A stretch of 64,000 bases of DNA, from the NCBI GenBank assembly GCA_963835705.1, contig CAWIGR010000014.1, positions 62,001-126,000 on the forward strand, in the 5' to 3' direction. The DNA is from JACVRW01 sp963835705 (lineage in GTDB: Bacteria; Actinomycetota; Thermoleophilia; Solirubrobacterales; Thermoleophilaceae). The notes beneath the pieces were generated by a model. The model searched no databases and was not told where the DNA came from. It saw only the letters and a program-made list of their open reading frames with translations. This document shows positions 60,370 through 64,000 of this stretch, piece by piece (positions within the stretch are counted from its first letter, which is position 1; each line of letters begins with the position of its first letter). The position numbers and the translations under genes were made by a program.

Positions 60370-61649
60370 GCGGCCTCCGCGAGCTCGGGCGACACCGCCT
60401 CGAGCGCCGTCCTGAAGACCTCCTCGTCCCCACCCACGCCGGCGGCCGAGAGCCGGTCGGGCCCCCACAGCTCGCCGGCCAGAGCGGTGAGGTCATCGAG
60501 CGTGACGGCGTCGAAGGCGGCCAGCACCTCGTCCACGGTGAGCAGCGGCACGCCCATCAGGACGGAGCTGCCGAGCCGGTTCATGCGCGTGAGCGTCGAC
60601 TCCATCGACAGCACCGTGCGGCCCTTCGCGTTCTCGCGGGCGAGCACGAGCTCGGCCTCGCTCACGCCGTCCTCCTGGAGGCGGCGCAGCTCGGTGCCGA
60701 TCACCTCGATCGCCTCGCGCACCCGGTCGGGCCGGGTGCCCACGTAGAGCCCCACCTGCCCGGAGTCCTGGTAGTGGCTGGCGTATGAGTAGACCGCGTA
60801 CGCGAGGCCGCGCTTCTCCCGCACCTCCTGGAACAGCCGCGACGAGGTGGAGCCGCCCAGGACCGTGTCGAGCACGCGCAAAGCGAAGCGGCGGTCGTCG
60901 CCGCGCGGGATCCCGCGCCCGCCGAGGCACACGTGGTACTGCTCCGTCTCCTTGCTGTGGAAGCGGAGCTCCGGCGCCGGACCGTCCGGCGACGCCGCCG
61001 CCACGGGCGCCGGCGCACCCACCTTGGGGAACGCGCTCTCCACGAGGGCCACGACCGCGTCGTGGTCGAGGTTGCCAGCCGCCGCGACGACCATGTTGCC
61101 GGGCACGTAGTGTCCGTCGTGCCAGGCGGCGATCTGCGGCACGGGCACCGACGAGACCACCTCGGCCCTGCCGATGATCGGCCGGCCGAGCGGGTGCTCG
61201 CCGAAGATCGCTTCGGCCATCACGTCGTGCACCTTGTCCGACGGCTCGTCCTCGTACATGGCGATCTCCTCGATCACCACGTCGCGCTCGGAGTCCACGT
61301 CGGGGTAGGCGGGGCGCAGCACCATGTCCTGGAGCACGTCGAAGGCGCGCTCGAGGTGACCGTCGAGGAAGCGCGAGAAGACGGAGGTGGTCTCCTTGCC
61401 GGTGCCGGCGTTGACCTCCGCCCCCATCGCGTCGAACGCCTCGTCGATCTCGCGCGAGCTGAACCGGTCGGTGCCCTTGAAGAGCAGGTGCTCCAGGAAG
61501 TGCGAGATGCCGGCCTGCTCGACGCCCTCGTCACGCGAGCCGGCCCGGATCCACATGCCGAGCGCGATGGACCGCACCGAGGGCATCGCCTCGGTGACGA
61601 CCCGGACCCCCGAGTCAAGGGTGGTCAGTCGAGCGGCTTCGGTGCTCAC
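60366..61649 (-). CDS. M16 family zinc metallopeptidase
   Basis: A 427-residue protein from GTG 61649, one base overlapping the pnp stop. The inverted zinc motif HxxEH lies in GISHFLEHLLFKGTDRFSS, with the downstream Glu in ERDVVIEEIAMYEDEP. The second half has VLGGSTSSRLFQEVREKRGL, the substrate-binding R/Y block of M16. Position after pnp is highly conserved in Gram-positive bacteria (the YmxG/mpp-like gene). Its physiological substrate is not established. Confidence 0.92.
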   Translation of the reverse strand: MSTEAARLTTLDSGVRVVTEAMPSVRSIALGMWIRAGSRDEGVEQAGISHFLEHLLFKGTDRFSSREIDEAFDAMGAEVNAGTGKETTSVFSRFLDGHLERAFDVLQDMVLRPAYPDVDSERDVVIEEIAMYEDEPSDKVHDVMAEAIFGEHPLGRPIIGRAEVVSSVPVPQIAAWHDGHYVPGNMVVAAAGNLDHDAVVALVESAFPKVGAPAPVAAASPDGPAPELRFHSKETEQYHVCLGGRGIPRGDDRRFALRVLDTVLGGSTSSRLFQEVREKRGLAYAVYSYASHYQDSGQVGLYVGTRPDRVREAIEVIGTELRRLQEDGVSEAELVLARENAKGRTVLSMESTLTRMNRLGSSVLMGVPLLTVDEVLAAFDAVTLDDLTALAGELWGPDRLSAAGVGGDEEVFRTALEAVSPELAEAA

Positions 61650-63922
61650 TAGTCGGTGCGGCTGCGGTCCCGGTCGCGCTCACGCGGACGGCGGTCCCGG
61701 TCCCGGTCGCGCGGACGGCGGTCCCGCCCGCGGCCGTCGCCGCGCCCGTTCCCGCGGTCGCCGCGGCCGCCCTTGTCGCCGGTGCCCATCGAGGCCAGCT
61801 CCTCGGCGGACTTGCCCGCGATCTCGGGGTCCTCCGCGAGGCGCAGGCCGACCCGGCCCCGCTCGCGGTCGACCTCGACCACCTTGACATGCAGCTCGTC
61901 GCCGCGGTTGACGACCTCCTCCACCGTGTTCGGGCGCTGGCCCGGCGCGATGTTCGAGATGTGCAGCAGGCCGTCGGTGCCCTTGGCGAGCTCGACGAAG
62001 GCGCCGAACGTGGTCGTCTTCACGACCTTGCCGGTGAACTCGTCGCCGACCTCTACCTCCTTGGTCATCGAGCGGATCCGGTCGACCAGGGCGTCGCCCT
62101 GCTCGCCGGTCTGCGCGTAGATGCGCACCGTGCCGTCGTCCTCGATGTCGATCTGGGCGTCGAACTCCTCGCACAGGGCGCGGATCGTCTCGCCGCCCTT
62201 GCCGATCACGGCGCCGATCTTCTCGGTGTCGATCTGGATCGCGCTGATCCGCGGCGCGTACTGCGACAGCTCCGAACGCGGCTCGGAGATCGTGTCGTTC
62301 ATCTTGCCGAGGATCGTCAGGCGCGCGTCCTTGGCCTGCGCGAGCGCGTCGCGCAGGATGTCGAACGTCACGCCGGTGATCTTGATGTCCATCTGCAGGG
62401 CGGTGATCCCGTCGGAGGTGCCGGCGACCTTGAAGTCCATGTCGCCGAGGTGGTCCTCCACCCCCGCGATGTCCGTCAGGACGATGTAGTCGTCGCCCTC
62501 CTTGATGAGGCCCATCGCCACGCCGGCCACCGGCGCCTTGAGCGGCACGCCGGCATCCATCAGCGACAGCGAGGAGCCGCACACCGAGGCCATCGACGAG
62601 GAGCCGTTCGACTCGAGGATGTCCGACACCACGCGGATCGTGTACGGGAAGTCCTCGATCGACGGCACCACCGGCACCAGGGCCCGCTCCGCGAGCGCGC
62701 CGTGGCCGATGTCTCGGCGCTTCGGCCCGCGCATGAAGCCGGCCTCCCCGACCGAGAACGGCGGGAAGTTGTAGTGGTGGAAGTAGTGCTTGGCCTCCTG
62801 GAGACCGAGCGTGTCGAGCCGCATCTCCTCACGGGTGGTGCCGAGCGCGGCAACCGAGAAGGCCTGTGTCTGGCCGCGGGTGAAGATCGCCGAGCCGTGC
62901 GTGCGCGGGGCGACCCCGACCTCGATCCAGATGTCGCGGATCTCCTGCGCGGCGCGGCCGTCGGGGCGCTTCTTCTCCACCGCGATGCGCTTGCGGATGA
63001 TGTCCTTCTCGAGCTTGTCGAACGCGAGCTGGGCGGTGGCGCGGCGCTCGGCGTGGCCGTCGGACTCCGGGTCGCCGGCGAGCGCCTCGAGCGCCTCCTC
63101 CTCGACCCGCTTGGTGGCGTCCTGGCGCTCGAGCTTGTCGGGCACCTGGGTGGCCTCGTCGAGCGCGGCGCCGAAGCGGTCGCTCAGCTGGGCGGCGATC
63201 CCCTCGTCCACCTGCGGAGGGGTGACCTCGTCCTTGTCCTTGCCGGCCTGGCGGCGCAGGTCGTGCTGGGCCTGGCAGAGCTCCTTGATCGCGGCGTGGG
63301 CGATGTCGAGCGCGTCGAGCACCTCGGCCTCGGCGATCTCGTTGGCGCCCGCCTCGACCATCAGGATGGCCTCCTCGGTGCCCGCGACCACGAGGTCGAG
63401 CGGCGACTCGAGCAGCCACTCCTCGTCGGGGTTGACGAGGAAGTTGCCCTCGGCATCCTGGCCGATGCGAACGGCGCCCACGGGCGCCGGGAAGGGGATG
63501 TTCGACACCATCAGCGCGGCGCTGGCGCCGTTCATCGCGAGGATGTCGTAGGGGTGCTCGTGGTCCACCGACATGGGGATCGAGACCAGCTGCGTCTCGC
63601 GCCGCCAGCCCTTCGGGAAGAGCGGGCGCAGAGGCCGGTCGATCATGCGGGCGGTGAGGGTGGCCTTCTCGCCGGCGCGGCCCTCGCGGCGGAAGAAGCT
63701 GCCGGGGATCTTGCCCGCGGCGTACATGCGCTCCTCCACGTCGACGGTGAGCGGCAGGAAGTCGACGTCGCGCACGTTGCCCGCCGTCGCGGTGCACAGC
63801 ACCTTCGTCTCCCCCGCCGTCACGACCACGGAGCCGCTCGCCTGCTTGGCAAGCTTGCCGGTCTCGAACTCGATCTCGGTACCGCCGATCTCGAGGGAGA
63901 CCCGGCTGACGCCATCAGTCAT
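61649..63922 (-). CDS. pnp: polyribonucleotide nucleotidyltransferase (PNPase)
   Basis: A 757-residue enzyme. Two RNase PH domains are visible: VLCTATAGNVRDVDFLPLTV and GSFFRREGRAGEKATLTARM with DRPLRPLFPKGW in the first, and GSAIFTRGQTQAFSVAALGT and HHYNFPPFSVGEAGFMRGPK in the second. KH (IGAVIGKGGETIRALCEEFD) and S1 (FTGKVVKTTTFGAFVELAKG) domains follow. The C-terminus adds an Arg/Asp/Gly-rich tail (DRDRDRRPRERDRDRS), probably for RNA contact. It degrades RNA 3' to 5' with phosphate and starts a five-gene overlapping operon ending in VKOR. Confidence 0.96.
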   Translation of the reverse strand: MTDGVSRVSLEIGGTEIEFETGKLAKQASGSVVVTAGETKVLCTATAGNVRDVDFLPLTVDVEERMYAAGKIPGSFFRREGRAGEKATLTARMIDRPLRPLFPKGWRRETQLVSIPMSVDHEHPYDILAMNGASAALMVSNIPFPAPVGAVRIGQDAEGNFLVNPDEEWLLESPLDLVVAGTEEAILMVEAGANEIAEAEVLDALDIAHAAIKELCQAQHDLRRQAGKDKDEVTPPQVDEGIAAQLSDRFGAALDEATQVPDKLERQDATKRVEEEALEALAGDPESDGHAERRATAQLAFDKLEKDIIRKRIAVEKKRPDGRAAQEIRDIWIEVGVAPRTHGSAIFTRGQTQAFSVAALGTTREEMRLDTLGLQEAKHYFHHYNFPPFSVGEAGFMRGPKRRDIGHGALAERALVPVVPSIEDFPYTIRVVSDILESNGSSSMASVCGSSLSLMDAGVPLKAPVAGVAMGLIKEGDDYIVLTDIAGVEDHLGDMDFKVAGTSDGITALQMDIKITGVTFDILRDALAQAKDARLTILGKMNDTISEPRSELSQYAPRISAIQIDTEKIGAVIGKGGETIRALCEEFDAQIDIEDDGTVRIYAQTGEQGDALVDRIRSMTKEVEVGDEFTGKVVKTTTFGAFVELAKGTDGLLHISNIAPGQRPNTVEEVVNRGDELHVKVVEVDRERGRVGLRLAEDPEIAGKSAEELASMGTGDKGGRGDRGNGRGDGRGRDRRPRDRDRDRRPRERDRDRSRTD

Positions 63923-64000
63923 GTGTGTTCCTTTCCGCCGCAGCGCAAGCCTTGGCTCGCGGCGCGGCTAGCCGCCTCCGGTTGGCGGCATGGCTTTCAT
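63923..64000 (-). other. pnp leader region
   Basis: Upstream of pnp, GGAAAGGAAC gives a ribosome-binding site a few bases before ATG 63922. A GC-rich imperfect hairpin (CGCGAGCC/GGCTTGCG, near 63943-63963) precedes it. pnp leaders are autoregulated in some bacteria; here only the hairpin is seen. rpsO, the usual upstream neighbour, would lie outside the window. Confidence 0.35.

Overview
The window is a GC-rich (roughly 70% by eye) bacterial chromosome segment. Its gene families (MurT/GatD, DivIVA-domain protein, F420-type LLM oxidoreductase, WS/DGAT acyltransferase, RNase Y together with RNase J, DapL with DapF) point to Actinomycetota, most likely Thermoleophilia/Solirubrobacterales. The class-level placement is inference from gene content and style, not from a search.

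Layout. 1-3.1 kb: a transporter N-terminus cut by the window edge, an aminoacyl-tRNA deacylase, a WS/DGAT and dinB (DNA polymerase IV). 3.05-13.48 kb: a ~10.4 kb integrated element bounded by a 16-bp direct repeat, with a large serine integrase at its right end. It carries an HK97-type major capsid protein, an HNH nuclease, small phage-like genes and apparent cargo. The element sits inside the first conserved codons of dinB (HVDMD) and supplies a replacement start for that gene. 13.6-28.4 kb: metabolic and envelope genes, including PdxH, a MarR regulator, a DivIVA protein, a thioredoxin-TPR protein, a cyclophilin, and an overlapping operon of amidotransferase, lipid kinase, murT, methyltransferase and gatD. 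28.4-39.2 kb: a STAS protein, a MazG-like protein, hflX, DUF429, dapL, dapF, a penicillin-acylase homologue, miaA, a substrate-binding lipoprotein and miaB. 39.2-49.2 kb: rny, recX, an intein-containing recA, then an overlapping cinA operon. 49.3-64 kb: ftsK, a two-component system, rnj, dapA, an FHA protein, and an overlapping operon pnp, M16 peptidase, dapB, DsbA-like protein, VKOR.

How the genes work together. Four lysine/meso-DAP genes (dapA, dapB, dapL, dapF) lie in three separate operons and describe the aminotransferase variant of the pathway. The DapF has serine at both catalytic cysteine positions. RNase Y, RNase J and PNPase make up much of an RNA-decay machinery, and MiaA/MiaB act in series on tRNA A37. 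RecA, RecX, DinB and a LexA-type operator point to the SOS response.

Data quality. At least nine genes from families that are normally intact (dinB, the capsid gene, hflX, the penicillin acylase homologue, miaA, the recA intein, thpR, an exported repeat protein, dapA) are broken by single-base indels, several in G/C homopolymers. The simplest reading is residual sequencing or assembly error, so these are annotated as genes with frameshifts rather than as dead genes. No rRNA, tRNA or CRISPR array was found by eye.
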